Origin: Demequina rhizosphaerae | GTDB taxonomy: Bacteria; Actinomycetota; Actinomycetes; Actinomycetales; Demequinaceae | Assembly (NCBI RefSeq): GCF_000971255.1 | Contig: NZ_BBMC01000004.1 | Coordinates: 124,001-188,000, forward strand | DNA length: 64,000 nt | Reading direction: 5' to 3' | Shown: positions 11,139-19,493 of the stretch, piece by piece | Position numbering within the stretch: the stretch's first letter is position 1 | How the letters are laid out: each line of letters opens with the position of its first letter | The notes under the pieces: generated by a model | The model's input: the letters and a program-made list of their open reading frames with translations, nothing else | What the model was told of the DNA's origin: nothing | The model's database searches: none | Position numbers and translations under genes: made by a program

Positions 11139-11924
11139 TCAGCGCAGCCGCGCGAGCACCTCGTCGTGGAGCAGCCCGTTGGTCACCAGCGCGTTGCCGC
11201 CGTGCGGTCCGGGGGAGCCGTCGACGCCCGTGAAGCGGCCGCCCGCCTCCTCGACGATCGGCACGAGCGCGGCCATGTCGTACAGCGCGAGCTCGGGCTC
11301 CGCGGCGATGTCCACCGCGCCCTCGGCGACCATCATGTAGCTCCAGAAGTCGCCGTACGCGCGCGTGCGCCACACGTCCGACATCAGGCCCATGAAGGCC
11401 GGCAGCCGCCCGAACGCCTCCCACTCGGCGAGGTCGGAGTACGACAGCGACGCCTCCGCGAGGCTCGCGACCGCGGACACGTGGATCGGCCTGGCGGTGG
11501 CCTCCGACGCCCCGAGCCACGCGCCCTGGCCCCGTGCCGCGAACCAGCGGCGGTGCAGCGCCGGCGCGCTCACCACGCCCACGACGACGTCGTCGCCGTC
11601 GAGCAGCGAGATCAGCGTCGCCCACACCGGCACGTCGCGGATGAAGTTCTTGGTGCCGTCGATCGGGTCGACCACCCAGCGGCGGGCGGACTCGCCGGTG
11701 GTGCCGTACTCCTCGCCCACGAACGCGTCGGCGGGGCGGTGCTGCGCGATGAGGTCGCGCGCGAGGCGCTCGGCGGCGCGGTCGACCGCCGTCACGGGGG
11801 TGTCGTCGGGCTTCGTCTCGACCGTGAGCTCGCCGGTCGCGAAGTTCGCGAGCGTGAGGCGGTCCACCTCGTCGGCGATCGCGAGGGCGAGCAGCAGGTC
11901 GTCGGCGTAGGGGGCGTCCGTCAT
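11139..11924 (-). CDS. hisN: Histidinol-phosphatase HisN (inositol monophosphatase family)
   Basis: A 261-residue member of the Mg-dependent inositol monophosphatase family. Metal-binding motifs are GEE (70-72), DPIDGT (86-91) and the C-terminal LYDMAALVPIVEEAGG. The WVVDPIDGTKNF and WATLISLLD wording is typical of actinobacterial HisN, which removes phosphate from histidinol phosphate. TAGGTT lies 6 nt before the ATG, so a leaderless mRNA is likely. It lies downstream of rsgA on the same strand. Confidence 0.88.
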   Translation of the reverse strand: MTDAPYADDLLLALAIADEVDRLTLANFATGELTVETKPDDTPVTAVDRAAERLARDLIAQHRPADAFVGEEYGTTGESARRWVVDPIDGTKNFIRDVPVWATLISLLDGDDVVVGVVSAPALHRRWFAARGQGAWLGASEATARPIHVSAVASLAEASLSYSDLAEWEAFGRLPAFMGLMSDVWRTRAYGDFWSYMMVAEGAVDIAAEPELALYDMAALVPIVEEAGGRFTGVDGSPGPHGGNALVTNGLLHDEVLARLR

Positions 11925-11992
11925 GGCTTCAACCTACCGGGGACGATGCGCGGGTCGCCCGGCGCTCTTCCCCGACGGTGCGCGCGGAGCGG

Positions 11993-13012
11993 TCAGTACT
12001 GGTCGCCCGCGGCGCGGGAGGCGAGCAGCCGGCGGATCGAGTCGACGCGGGCGTGGCGCTCGGGCACGTCGCCCGCCCACGCGTCGAGCTCGCAGCCGGC
12101 CTCGGCCGACTCGTGCGTGCAGCCGCGCGGGCAGCGCTCGTCGGCGGCCGCGGCGACGTCGGGGAAGGCGAGGATGAAGTGCTCGGGGTCGACGTGCGCG
12201 AGCCCGAACGACCGCACGCCGGGGGTGTCGACGATGCGGCCGCCGCTCGGCACGTCGTACAGCACCGCCGACGTCGAGGTGTGGCGTCCGCGGCCCGTGA
12301 CGTCGTTGACGACGCCCACGGCGCGCCCCGCGTCCGGCACGAGCGCGTTGACGAGCGTCGACTTGCCGACGCCCGAGTAGCCCACGAGCACCGTGGTCGC
12401 GCCCTCGAGCGACGCGCGCAGCTCCACGAAGCCGGGATCCTCGTCGGGGCCGCCCTCGCGCCTCACGGATGTCTCGAGGACCCGCACCCCGAGCGGCTCG
12501 TACGCGGCCCGGAGGTCGGAGGCGTCGGCGAGGTCGGCCTTGGTGAGCACGAGCACGGCCTCCATGCCGGCGTCGAACGCGGCCACGAGGCAGCGGTCGA
12601 TCATGCGCGGGTTGGGCTCGGGATCGGCGAGCGCGGTGACGATCGCGAGCTGCTCGGCGTTGGCGACGATCACGCGCTCGGTCGCGTCGGTGTCGTCGGC
12701 GGTGCGGCGCAGCGCGGTCGCGCGCGGCTCGCGGCGGACGATGCGCGCGAGGGTGTCCGGCCGGCCGGAGGTGTCGCCCACCACGCCGACGCGGTCCCCG
12801 ATCACGAGGCCCCGGCGCCCGAGGTCGCGCGCCTTGACCGCGGTGATGACCGCATCGTCCATCCGGACCGTGTAGCGGCCGCGGTCGACGGCGATCACCG
12901 TGCCGGGCTCGGCCTCCTCGTGCGCGGGGCGCACCTTGGTCCGCGGGCGCGACCCGCGCCGGTTGGGGCGCACGCGCGCGTCGGACTCGTCGTAGCGGCT
13001 CCAGTCGCTCAC
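11993..13012 (-). CDS. rsgA: Ribosome small-subunit GTPase RsgA
   Basis: A 339-residue circularly permuted GTPase that helps mature the 30S subunit. In order: OB-fold (about 36-95), G4 LTKAD (156-160), G1 GYSGVGKST (211-219), G3 DTPG (262-265), then a zinc knuckle (C294, C298, H300, C307). The GTG start lies in a GTGA overlap with the stop of an 8-codon mini-ORF that follows a TAGGCT hexamer (13042-13047). rsgA translation may therefore depend on ribosomes ending that leader. Confidence 0.95.
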   Translation of the reverse strand: MSDWSRYDESDARVRPNRRGSRPRTKVRPAHEEAEPGTVIAVDRGRYTVRMDDAVITAVKARDLGRRGLVIGDRVGVVGDTSGRPDTLARIVRREPRATALRRTADDTDATERVIVANAEQLAIVTALADPEPNPRMIDRCLVAAFDAGMEAVLVLTKADLADASDLRAAYEPLGVRVLETSVRREGGPDEDPGFVELRASLEGATTVLVGYSGVGKSTLVNALVPDAGRAVGVVNDVTGRGRHTSTSAVLYDVPSGGRIVDTPGVRSFGLAHVDPEHFILAFPDVAAAADERCPRGCTHESAEAGCELDAWAGDVPERHARVDSIRRLLASRAAGDQY

Positions 13013-13035
13013 GTGCGGTCCGGCGTCGAAGGCAT
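13009..13035 (-). CDS. Candidate leaderless mini-ORF upstream of rsgA
   Basis: ATG 13035 encodes MPSTPDRT and ends in TGA at 13011-13009, overlapping the GTG of rsgA. The hexamer TAGGCT (13047-13042) is exactly 6 nt before the ATG, the same spacing as at many gene starts in this window, so the transcript would begin at or next to this ATG. rsgA itself has no clear ribosome site. The peptide is short and unlikely to act by itself; a coupling role is inferred. Confidence 0.5.
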   Translation of the reverse strand: MPSTPDRT

Positions 13036-13116
13036 GCGCCCAGCCTACCGAGCGGTCGCGGCCGGGCGCGGCGCGCGTCCGCGTCCTACGCTCGGAGGGA
13101 GGCGAAGGGACGCGTC

Positions 13117-14100
13117 ATGGAGGACACGCTGAGGATCGCGGTGGTCGGCGCCGGCGGATGGGGCGCGCAGCACGCGCGGATCTTCTCGAGGCGGCGGGAC
13201 ACGGAGCTCGTGGGCATCGTCGGGCGCGACCCCGGCCGCACGGCCGCCCGGGCCGCCGCGTTCGACACCACGCCGTACACGGACATCGACGTCATGCTCG
13301 AGGAGGCGCGACCGGACCTCGTGACGGTGTGCCTGCCCAACGAGGCGCACTTCGAGCCGACGCTCCACCTCCTGCGCCGGGACGTGCCGCTGCTCGTCGA
13401 GAAGCCGCTCGTGTTCGAGCTGGACGAGGCGGACACGCTGCTGGCCGAGGCGGAGGCGCGGGGGCTGTTCTTCGCCATCAACCTCAACCACCGGTACGCG
13501 GAGCCGGTGGCGCGCGCGAAGGCCGCGATCGACGCCGGCGAGCTCGGCGACGTGGTGTTCGCGACCTGGCGCTTCGGCGGCGAGCCCAACTTCGGGACGA
13601 GCCCGCACGCCAACCTCATCGAGACGCAGGTGCACGGGATCGACATGCTCGAGCACCTGTGCGGGCCGATCGACAGCGTCGCCGCGCAGATGACGGACAT
13701 GACGCGGCCCGGGACGTACACGACGCTCGCGGTGGCCCTGCGCTTCGCCGGCGGTGCGGTGGGCAGCCTCGTGGGGTCCTACGACTCGTCGTACGCGTAC
13801 CCCGACACGCACCTCGTCGAGGTCAACGGGACGCGCGGCAGGCTGCTCATCGAGGACACCGTCAAGCGGCTCACGGTCTCGTCCGCGGGCGACGCGACCC
13901 GTCGCGTGTGGGAGGCGGGCTACTTCGACGACGAGGCGCGGACGTTCGAGTACACGTTCGACCGGCACGTCGAGCACCTCCTCGCGGCCTTCCGCGCCGG
14001 CGACGAGCCGCCGGTGCACGCCCGCGAGGGCAGGCGCGCGCTCGAGGTCGCGCACGCGATCATCCGCGCGTTCGAGCAGGGCGTGCGCGTCCCGGTGTGA
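13117..14100 (+). CDS. Gfo/Idh/MocA-family oxidoreductase
   Basis: A 327-residue NAD(P)-dependent oxidoreductase. The Rossmann motif GAGGWGAQHARIF is at about residues 11-23. The EKPL motif (about residue 95), with the catalytic-type lysine, precedes the family C-terminal alpha/beta domain. Substrates are usually sugars or inositols and cannot be assigned here. The ATG has a GAAGGGA site. It stands alone, divergent from rsgA and convergent with aroA. Confidence 0.88.
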   Translation: MEDTLRIAVVGAGGWGAQHARIFSRRRDTELVGIVGRDPGRTAARAAAFDTTPYTDIDVMLEEARPDLVTVCLPNEAHFEPTLHLLRRDVPLLVEKPLVFELDEADTLLAEAEARGLFFAINLNHRYAEPVARAKAAIDAGELGDVVFATWRFGGEPNFGTSPHANLIETQVHGIDMLEHLCGPIDSVAAQMTDMTRPGTYTTLAVALRFAGGAVGSLVGSYDSSYAYPDTHLVEVNGTRGRLLIEDTVKRLTVSSAGDATRRVWEAGYFDDEARTFEYTFDRHVEHLLAAFRAGDEPPVHAREGRRALEVAHAIIRAFEQGVRVPV

Positions 14101-14107
14101 GGGCCGC

Positions 14108-15427
14108 TCAGCCGTCGAGGCCGAGCATCCCGCGCCACATCGCGGGGAAGCCGGGCATCGTCTTCGCGGTGGTGCCGACGTTCACGACGCGCACGTCGGG
14201 CACAGCGAGCCCGACGATCGCCGCGAAGGTCGCCATGCGGTGGTCGTGGTACGTCTCCATGTCCGCGCCGTGCAGCCCCGCGACGCCGTCCTCGGGCAGC
14301 CCGCCGAAGGCGAGCGACGCCTCGTCCGCCGTGCACGTGCCCCCGAGGCGGGTCACCTCGGCGGCGAGCGCCGCGAGGCGGTCCGTCTCGTGGCCCCGCA
14401 GGTGGCCGATGCCGGTGAGCCGGCTGGGCCCCTGCGCGACGGCGCACAGCGCCGCGATCGTCGGCGTGATCTCGCCGGCGGGGGAGAGGTCGGCGTCGAT
14501 GCCGCGGACGGTGCCGTCGCCAGTCACGGTCATGACGTCGCCGTCGAGCGTGCACGTCGCGCCCATGCGGGTGAGCAGCTCGGGGTAGTACGCGCCGGGC
14601 TGGGTGGTCTCCGCGGGCCAGCCGGGGATGCGCACGGTGCCGCCCGCGACGAGCGCGGCCGCCATGAACGGGCCGGCGTTGGAGAGGTCGGGCTCGACCC
14701 GCACGTCGCCCGGGCGGATCTCGCCGGGGTGGACGATCCAGGTGCGCTCGTCGGGCTGGTCGACCCGGATGCCGGCCTCGCGCAGGGTCGCGCACGTCAT
14801 GTCGATGTGCGGCAGGCTCGGCAGCGTCGCACCGGTGTGGCGCACGGTGAGGCCCTCGGGCAGGCGCGGCGCCGTGAGCAGCAGCCCGGTGACGAACTGG
14901 GAGGACGACGACGCGTCGACCTCGACCACGTCCGGGACCTCCGCGGGCGGCGTCACGGTGAAGGGCAGGGTGCCGCGGCCGTCGTCGTCCACGTCGGCGC
15001 CGAGCAGGCGCAGCGCGTCGAGGAGGGGGCCCATGGGGCGCACCCGCGCACCCTCGTCGCCGTCGAAGCTCACGGGCCCGTCGGCGAGCAGCACCATCGG
15101 CGGCACGAAGCGCATCACCGTGCCGGCGAGGCCGCAGTCGACGTGGGCGCCGCCGCGGATCGGTCCGGGCGTGACGCGCCAGTCGTCGCCGGAGTCGTCG
15201 ACGTCGATCCCCAGGCCGCGCAGCGCGCCGATCATGAGGTCCGAGTCGCGCGAGCGCAACCCGCCGCGCATGGTCACGGGCTCCGCGGCGAGCGCCGCGA
15301 GCACGAGGTGGCGGTTGGTGAGCGACTTGGAACCGGGCACGGAGACGGTCGCGTCGAGCGGACGATGCGCGAGGGGCGCGTCCCACGCCTCGCCGGGGCC
15401 GGTGCCGGTGGGGAGGGCGCCGCTCAC
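14108..15427 (-). CDS. aroA: 3-phosphoshikimate 1-carboxyvinyltransferase (EPSP synthase)
   Basis: A 439-residue EPSP synthase of the shikimate pathway. It starts MSGALPTG from GTG 15427, with the shikimate-3-phosphate-binding VPGSKSLTNRHLVLAALA near residue 30. GLAGTVMRFVPP and LTGIGHLRGHETDRLAALA are further family blocks. The GTGA overlaps the stop of the DoxX-like gene, so the two are coupled. The frame runs farther upstream only as a shadow of the DoxX-like gene. Confidence 0.96.
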   Translation of the reverse strand: MSGALPTGTGPGEAWDAPLAHRPLDATVSVPGSKSLTNRHLVLAALAAEPVTMRGGLRSRDSDLMIGALRGLGIDVDDSGDDWRVTPGPIRGGAHVDCGLAGTVMRFVPPMVLLADGPVSFDGDEGARVRPMGPLLDALRLLGADVDDDGRGTLPFTVTPPAEVPDVVEVDASSSSQFVTGLLLTAPRLPEGLTVRHTGATLPSLPHIDMTCATLREAGIRVDQPDERTWIVHPGEIRPGDVRVEPDLSNAGPFMAAALVAGGTVRIPGWPAETTQPGAYYPELLTRMGATCTLDGDVMTVTGDGTVRGIDADLSPAGEITPTIAALCAVAQGPSRLTGIGHLRGHETDRLAALAAEVTRLGGTCTADEASLAFGGLPEDGVAGLHGADMETYHDHRMATFAAIVGLAVPDVRVVNVGTTAKTMPGFPAMWRGMLGLDG

Positions 15428-15942
15428 GCGGCGCGCTTCTTGGAGCCGGCGGCCTTGAGAGCCGCCTTGGCCTCCTTCTCCTTCGCCTTCGTCTCCGCGG
15501 CCTTCTCCTTGGCCTTCGCCTTCTTCGCCTTCTTGCGGTCGATGTGGCGCTGGCTGTGGCCCGCCGTCGCGGCGAGCAGCACGCCGCCGACGAGCGAGAG
15601 GTTCTTGAGGAACTGCTCGAGCTCCTCCTCCTTGCGCGTCTCGTCCTCCTCGTTCCAGAAGGGGTGGGCGAGCGCGGCGGTCGCGCCGGCGAGGCCCGCG
15701 AGGCCCAGCGCGGCGGCGCGCGGGCTCCGCGACAGCGCGAGCGCGGCGGCGAGCGCGACAGAGGCGGCGCCGTGGACCTTCACCAGGTCGACGGTCTTCA
15801 CCTCCTCGAGTCCCAGCTCCTTGAGGGCGGGCTCGACGGTGGGGGCGACGCGCTCGGCGCGCGCCTCGGGCTCGAGATAGCTCTGGACGCCTCCGTAGAC
15901 GAACCACGAGGCGAGCAACGGCCTGGCAAGTGCACGCAACAT
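15424..15942 (-). CDS. DoxX-family membrane protein
   Basis: A 172-residue protein with about four hydrophobic segments, starting [18 protein letters not shown], and a C-terminal tail of Lys/Ala/Glu repeats (about residues 135-172). It fits the DoxX family. DoxX-like proteins next to redox-stress genes are often linked to oxidative stress, and this one is divergent from the redox-sensing sigma factor. TAGCGT lies 7 nt before the ATG (leaderless candidate). It is coupled to aroA by GTGA. Confidence 0.8.
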   Translation of the reverse strand: MLRALARPLLASWFVYGGVQSYLEPEARAERVAPTVEPALKELGLEEVKTVDLVKVHGAASVALAAALALSRSPRAAALGLAGLAGATAALAHPFWNEEDETRKEEELEQFLKNLSLVGGVLLAATAGHSQRHIDRKKAKKAKAKEKAAETKAKEKEAKAALKAAGSKKRAA

Positions 15943-15982
15943 GCCTCCTACGCTATCAAGCGAGGCGCTCTCCGTCAGGGCC

Positions 15983-16010
15983 GGGAATGATGTCGGCCGC
16001 GGTGCGGTTA
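15983..16010 (+). promoter_or_regulatory. SigR-type promoter (GGGAAT-N18-GTT) of the sigR-rsrA operon
   Basis: GGGAAT at 15983-15988 is followed after exactly 18 nt by GTT at 16007-16009. This matches the known actinobacterial SigR/SigH consensus GGAAT-N18-GTT. It lies upstream of the gene for that sigma factor, so positive autoregulation is expected, as in Streptomyces and Mycobacterium. The transcript would start close to 16017-16020, where an in-frame GTG (16020) could begin a longer SigR isoform. Confidence 0.85.
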
Positions 16011-16094
16011 CCGACCGATGTGACGACCACCGTGGAGAGGCTTGCGGCGTCGCGTGCACCGGCACGGCGGCGCACCGCTGTACGCTCGCAACCG

Positions 16095-16700
16095 ATGACC
16101 GACGCAACAGAGTTCGACTTCGAGTCCGAGGCGCTGTCCTACATGGACCAGCTGTACGCGGCCGCCCTGCGCATGACGCGCAACGGCGCCGACGCCGAGG
16201 ACCTGGTTCAGGAGACCTTCGCGAAGGCGTTCGCGGCGCAGGACAAGTTCACGCCGGGCACCAACCTCAAGGCGTGGCTGTACCGGATCCAGACGAACGC
16301 GTTCATCAACAGCTACCGCAAGAAGCAGCGCGAGCCGAAGCGCTCGGACGCGGACACCGTCGAGGACTGGCAGCTCGCGGCCGCCGCGGAGCACACCTCG
16401 AGCGGGCTGGCCTCGGCCGAGGAGGCGGCGCTCGACTCGCTCGGCGACGACGAGATCCGTCAGGCGCTGTCGGAGCTGTCGGACGACTTCCGGATGGCCG
16501 TGTACCTCTCCGACGTGGAGGGGTTCGCCTACAAGGAGATCGCGGAGATCATGGACACCCCGGTGGGGACGGTCATGTCGCGGCTGCACCGTGGCCGCAA
16601 GCTCCTGCGAGAGAAGCTTCGGGACTACGCCGCCGAGCGTGGTCTCTACGAGAGGACCCCGGTGAAGAAGAACAAGGACGGGGGTGCGTGCCGTGCCTAA
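16095..16700 (+). CDS. sigR: Redox-responsive ECF sigma factor SigR/SigH
   Basis: A 201-residue group-IV sigma factor with region 2 ([21 protein letters not shown] ... [21 protein letters not shown]) and region 4 ([23 protein letters not shown] ... [13 protein letters not shown]). Sequence and partner gene (rsrA) identify the SigR/SigH group controlling thiol-oxidative stress. TACGCT (16081-16086) lies 8 nt before the ATG. GTG 16020, in frame behind the SigR-type promoter, would add 25 residues, like the unstable SigR' of Streptomyces. Confidence 0.95.
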   Translation: MTDATEFDFESEALSYMDQLYAAALRMTRNGADAEDLVQETFAKAFAAQDKFTPGTNLKAWLYRIQTNAFINSYRKKQREPKRSDADTVEDWQLAAAAEHTSSGLASAEEAALDSLGDDEIRQALSELSDDFRMAVYLSDVEGFAYKEIAEIMDTPVGTVMSRLHRGRKLLREKLRDYAAERGLYERTPVKKNKDGGACRA

Positions 16701-16941
16701 GCCGGAGTGCGAGGAGGCGCTCGACCGCCTCTTCGAGTACATCGATCACGAGCTGCCCGAGGATGAGATCCATCGGATCGGGGAGCACCTCAAGGAGTGC
16801 GGGCCCTGCGAGGCCGAGCACAAGATCAACGAGAAGATCAAGCGGCTCGTCAACAAGGCGGGCCACGATGTCGCGCCGGACGACCTCCGCGCGCGCATCC
16901 TCACGACGATCCGCGCGACCCGGCCGGACGGCGCCACCTAG
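16684..16941 (+). CDS. rsrA: Zinc-containing anti-sigma factor RsrA
   Basis: An 85-residue ZAS-family anti-sigma factor with the HxxxCxxC motif (HLKECGPC, about residues 35-42) and an earlier Cys (PECEEAL) that completes the redox switch. RsrA binds SigR and releases it when the thiols are oxidised. GTG 16684 overlaps the sigR end by 17 nt; GTG 16693 is an alternative start. The gene is followed by a strong terminator. Confidence 0.95.
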   Translation: MRAVPKPECEEALDRLFEYIDHELPEDEIHRIGEHLKECGPCEAEHKINEKIKRLVNKAGHDVAPDDLRARILTTIRATRPDGAT

Positions 16942-16976
16942 GCCCTCCGCGGGCGCGCCCCGTCGCCCGAGACGAC

Positions 16977-17009
16977 AGAAGCCGCATCGGCAGGGCCGAT
17001 GCGGCTTCT
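16977..17009. terminator. Strong bidirectional terminator after rsrA
   Basis: A 15-bp perfect stem (arms 16977-16991 and 16995-17009) with a 3-nt loop, AGAAGCCGCATCGGC on the left. The flanks are T-rich on the right and A-rich on the left. It ends the sigR-rsrA operon and the convergent bL37 gene. Confidence 0.92.
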
Positions 17010-17031
17010 TCTCGTATCCGGGCGGAACGGC

Positions 17032-17106
17032 TCAGGCGTTGGGCCGCTTGCCGTGGTTGGCGCCGGACTTCGCGCGCGACTTGCGCTTGCGGCCTCGCTT
17101 GCTCAC
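17032..17106 (-). CDS. 50S ribosomal protein bL37
   Basis: A 24-residue, highly basic protein starting MSKRGRKRKS and ending NHGKRPNA. This is the actinobacterium-specific small ribosomal protein bL37 seen in mycobacterial 50S structures. The GTG start (17106) has an AAAGGGGAA ribosome site. The gene is below most length cut-offs and is easily missed. It sits alone between the rsrA terminator and pilT. Confidence 0.92.
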   Translation of the reverse strand: MSKRGRKRKSRAKSGANHGKRPNA

Positions 17107-17246
17107 AACGTTCCCCTTTCTGGACGCGTAACAAAGACCCCCTATCCTCCCACATCTGAGGACCTTGTCACACCGGCGGTCCCGCGCGGGGGAGTTGACG
17201 CTACGCTCCCCTCAAGCCGCCCATATCGGATGCCGATGGAGGAACC

Positions 17247-18335
17247 GTGAGCGATCAGCCCCAGTCAGTCATCCCGTTCCTGCACGCGCTTGCCTCGACG
17301 GGCGGCTCCGACCTGCACTGCAAGGTGGGCTCCGCGCCCCGCGTGCGCGTCGACGGCCGCCTCCGGAAGCTCCAGGTGCCGCCCCTGACCCCCGAGGACA
17401 CGCAGCACATGGTCGCCCAGGTGCTGCCCGAGGACCTCGTGCCGGCGTTCCGCGACACCCACGAGGCGGACTTCGCGTTCTCGCTGTCCGGCGTGGGCCG
17501 CTTCCGCGTCAACGCGTACGTGGCGCGCGGCACCGAGGGCCTCGTGTTCCGCCGCGTCGCGGTGGGCGCGCAGAGCTTCGAGGAGCTGGGCCTGCCGGGC
17601 GTCATCGCGGACCTCGCGCTCGAGCCGCGCGGCCTCGTGCTCGTCACCGGCCCGACCGGCTCCGGCAAGACCACGACCCTCGCCTCGATGATCGACCTCA
17701 TCAACGCGTACCGCGAGGTCAACATCGTCACGATCGAGGACCCCATCGAGGTCCTCCACCAGGACAAGAAGGCGATTATCTCGCAGCGCGAGGTGCGTTC
17801 CGACACGCTCGACTTCACCTCGGCGCTGCGCGCCGCGATGCGTCAGGACCCCGACGTCATCATGGTCGGCGAGATGCGCGACATCGAGACGGTCCGGGCG
17901 GCGCTGTCCGCGGCCGAGACCGGCCACCTCGTCCTCGCGACCCTCCACACCGTGGACGCGCAGGACACCATCAACCGCATCGTCGACTTCTTCACGCCGC
18001 ACGAGCAGAACCAGGTCCGCGCGACGCTCGCGCAGACCCTGCGCGGCATCGTCTCGCAGCGCCTCGTGCGCCGCGGCGACGGCACCGGCCGCACGCTCGT
18101 CGCGGAGGTCATGGTCAACACGGGCCGCACGGCCGAGGCGATCATCGACCCGTCGAGCCAGCCGCCCATCCTCGACCTCATCTCCGAGGGCGAGTACTAC
18201 AAGATGCAGACCTTCGACCAGCACCTCTTCCAGCTGGTCCGGGACAACGTGGTCGCGCTCGACGACGCCGTCGCGATCGCGTCGCGCCCGCACGACCTCC
18301 TGGTCGAGCTCCGCGGCGCGGGCGTCGTCGACTAG
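17247..18335 (+). CDS. pilT: PilT-like type IV pilus retraction ATPase
   Basis: A 362-residue secretion ATPase of the PilT type. It has an N-terminal PAS-like domain with the early SDLHCKVGSAPRVRVDG motif, Walker A GPTGSGKT (135-142), an Asp box (TIEDPIEVLH), Walker B (DPDVIMVGEMRD) and a His box (TGHLVLATLHT). This is the PilT/PilU pattern, including the C-terminal region. The GTG start has a GGAGG site at 17237-17241. No other type IV pilus gene is in the window. Confidence 0.92.
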   Translation: MSDQPQSVIPFLHALASTGGSDLHCKVGSAPRVRVDGRLRKLQVPPLTPEDTQHMVAQVLPEDLVPAFRDTHEADFAFSLSGVGRFRVNAYVARGTEGLVFRRVAVGAQSFEELGLPGVIADLALEPRGLVLVTGPTGSGKTTTLASMIDLINAYREVNIVTIEDPIEVLHQDKKAIISQREVRSDTLDFTSALRAAMRQDPDVIMVGEMRDIETVRAALSAAETGHLVLATLHTVDAQDTINRIVDFFTPHEQNQVRATLAQTLRGIVSQRLVRRGDGTGRTLVAEVMVNTGRTAEAIIDPSSQPPILDLISEGEYYKMQTFDQHLFQLVRDNVVALDDAVAIASRPHDLLVELRGAGVVD

Positions 18336-18347
18336 TAGCTGTCACGT

Positions 18348-18385
18348 ACGAGGGGCCGCCACCCGTCCGGGTGGCGGCCCCTCGT
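18348..18385 (+). terminator. Terminator after pilT
   Basis: An 18-bp perfect stem (ACGAGGGGCCGCCACCCG and its complement) with a 2-nt loop, 13 nt after the pilT stop. No T-run follows. Confidence 0.85.
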
Positions 18386-18406
18386 GCGTCCCCGCCTGCC
18401 TGGCGC

Positions 18407-18540
18407 GCGCTGGGAGGTGCCGAGTGCCCGTTCGGGCGCGAATCGGACACTGAGCGCCTCGCAAGAGGCGGCCCAGCGCCTCGGCCGAGCGCCACGGTCC
18501 GGCGCCACGGCCCGATGCCTCGGCCCGGCGCCTCGGCCCG
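18407..18540. repeat. Intergenic repeat, copy 1, with five 13-bp tandem units
   Basis: A block of about 70 bp (18407-18475, containing GGGAGGTGCCGAGTGCCCG and ATCGGACACTGAGC) is followed by five tandem 13-bp units at 18476-18540, consensus GCGCCTCGGCCCG with A/T and G/T variants. The block has internal small hairpins (e.g. GCCTC-GCAA-GAGGC). The same block plus units recurs at 18766-18879. No coding potential was accepted here; all frames through it are Ala/Arg/Pro-rich shadows. Confidence 0.85.
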
Positions 18541-18600
18541 ATGTCGCGCGCTCGGCTCCTCGCCGCATCCCGATGAGGCGCGCTCGGGTGCATGTGGTGG

Positions 18601-18676
18601 TCTTGAATTTCAAGAATCGCTTGAACAGCTCCGCCGGGGGGCTGGTTCCGCTGCTCGCTGCGGGGCGTGTTCAAGC
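18601..18676. other. AT-richer stem-loop locus between the two repeat copies
   Basis: TCTTGAA and TTCAAGA form a 7-bp palindrome around one T at 18601-18615. Directly after it, GCTTGAACA (18619-18627) pairs perfectly with TGTTCAAGC (18668-18676). The stem continues inward as GCTCCG with CGGGGC past a 1-nt bulge, giving about 15 pairs around a 27-nt loop. The composition differs from the surrounding sequence. It could be a small RNA, an unusual terminator or part of a mobile repeat. Confidence 0.5.
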
Positions 18677-18765
18677 CTGAGCTGAAATACGCGGACACGA
18701 AGTGCGCGCCTGCGGCCTGACACGCCGACGCCCCGACGCCTTCGCCCCGATTGCGCCCCGACTGC

Positions 18766-18879
18766 GCGCTGGGAGGTGCCGAGTGCCCGTCCGGGCGCGA
18801 ATCGGACACTGAGCACCTCGCAGGAGACGGCCCAGCGCCACGGCCCAGCGCCTCGGCCGAGCGCCACGGTCCGATGCCC
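18766..18879. repeat. Intergenic repeat, copy 2, with three 13-bp units
   Basis: This is the second direct copy of the block at 18407, with a few substitutions. It is followed by three 13-bp units (18835-18847, 18848-18860, 18861-18873) and a decayed fourth. The difference in unit number (5 versus 3) between copies suggests repeat expansion or contraction. The remaining sequence between the copies holds only the stem-loop at 18601-18676. Confidence 0.85.
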
Positions 18880-18900
18880 CGCGCTTGCGGGCGGTGCGCC

Positions 18901-19493
18901 TCAGTTGCCGGGCGGCTCGATCCCGAGCCACGAGTGCCAGCGCGAATGCAGCACGAGCCACGCCATGAGGCCGTAGCCCGCCTGCAGGGGCAGCGCGTCG
19001 TGGCCGGTGGCCATGTCCGCGGCCCACTGGTCGTGGCGCGCGAGCGGCCCGTACATGTCGATGTAGCCCACGCCGCGGCGCGACGCAGCGTCCTCGCACA
19101 CGGCGGCCAGCTCCGCGATGCGCGCGTTGTCGGCCTCCTCGCCGGGCGGCGGGCCCGCGATCAGCGTCTCGAAGCCGAGCGCGTGCGCGCGGTCGAGGAA
19201 GTTCGCGATGTTGAGGCGCGTCATCGTGGGGGAGACCCCGCGATGGACGTCGTGCCGGCCGATCGCGAAGAGCACGTGGTTGGCCTCGGGCTCGGTGCGC
19301 GCCGTGCGCCGCAGCGCCTCCTCGTCCCACCGGCTGGTGAGCTCGCCCGTGGTCTCGTGCGGCACGGCGAGCGTGTGGAAGGCGAGGTCGGGCGCGAGGG
19401 GGAGCGTGCGCGCCGCGACGCGCCCCGCCCACCCCAGCGCCTTGGGGTCGCCGTGACCGGCCACGAGCTCGTCGCCGACGAGGAAGACGTTCC

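Noticed and set aside
15930-16094. A 55-residue N-terminal extension of SigR from ATG 15930
   Set aside because: The frame is open, but this ATG lies upstream of the SigR-type promoter and overlaps the DoxX-like gene start; the GTG at 16020 is the better long-form start.
17191-17230. TTGACG with a downstream TACGCT as a pilT promoter
   Set aside because: The two hexamers are one base apart, so they cannot serve together; no alternative pair has proper spacing.
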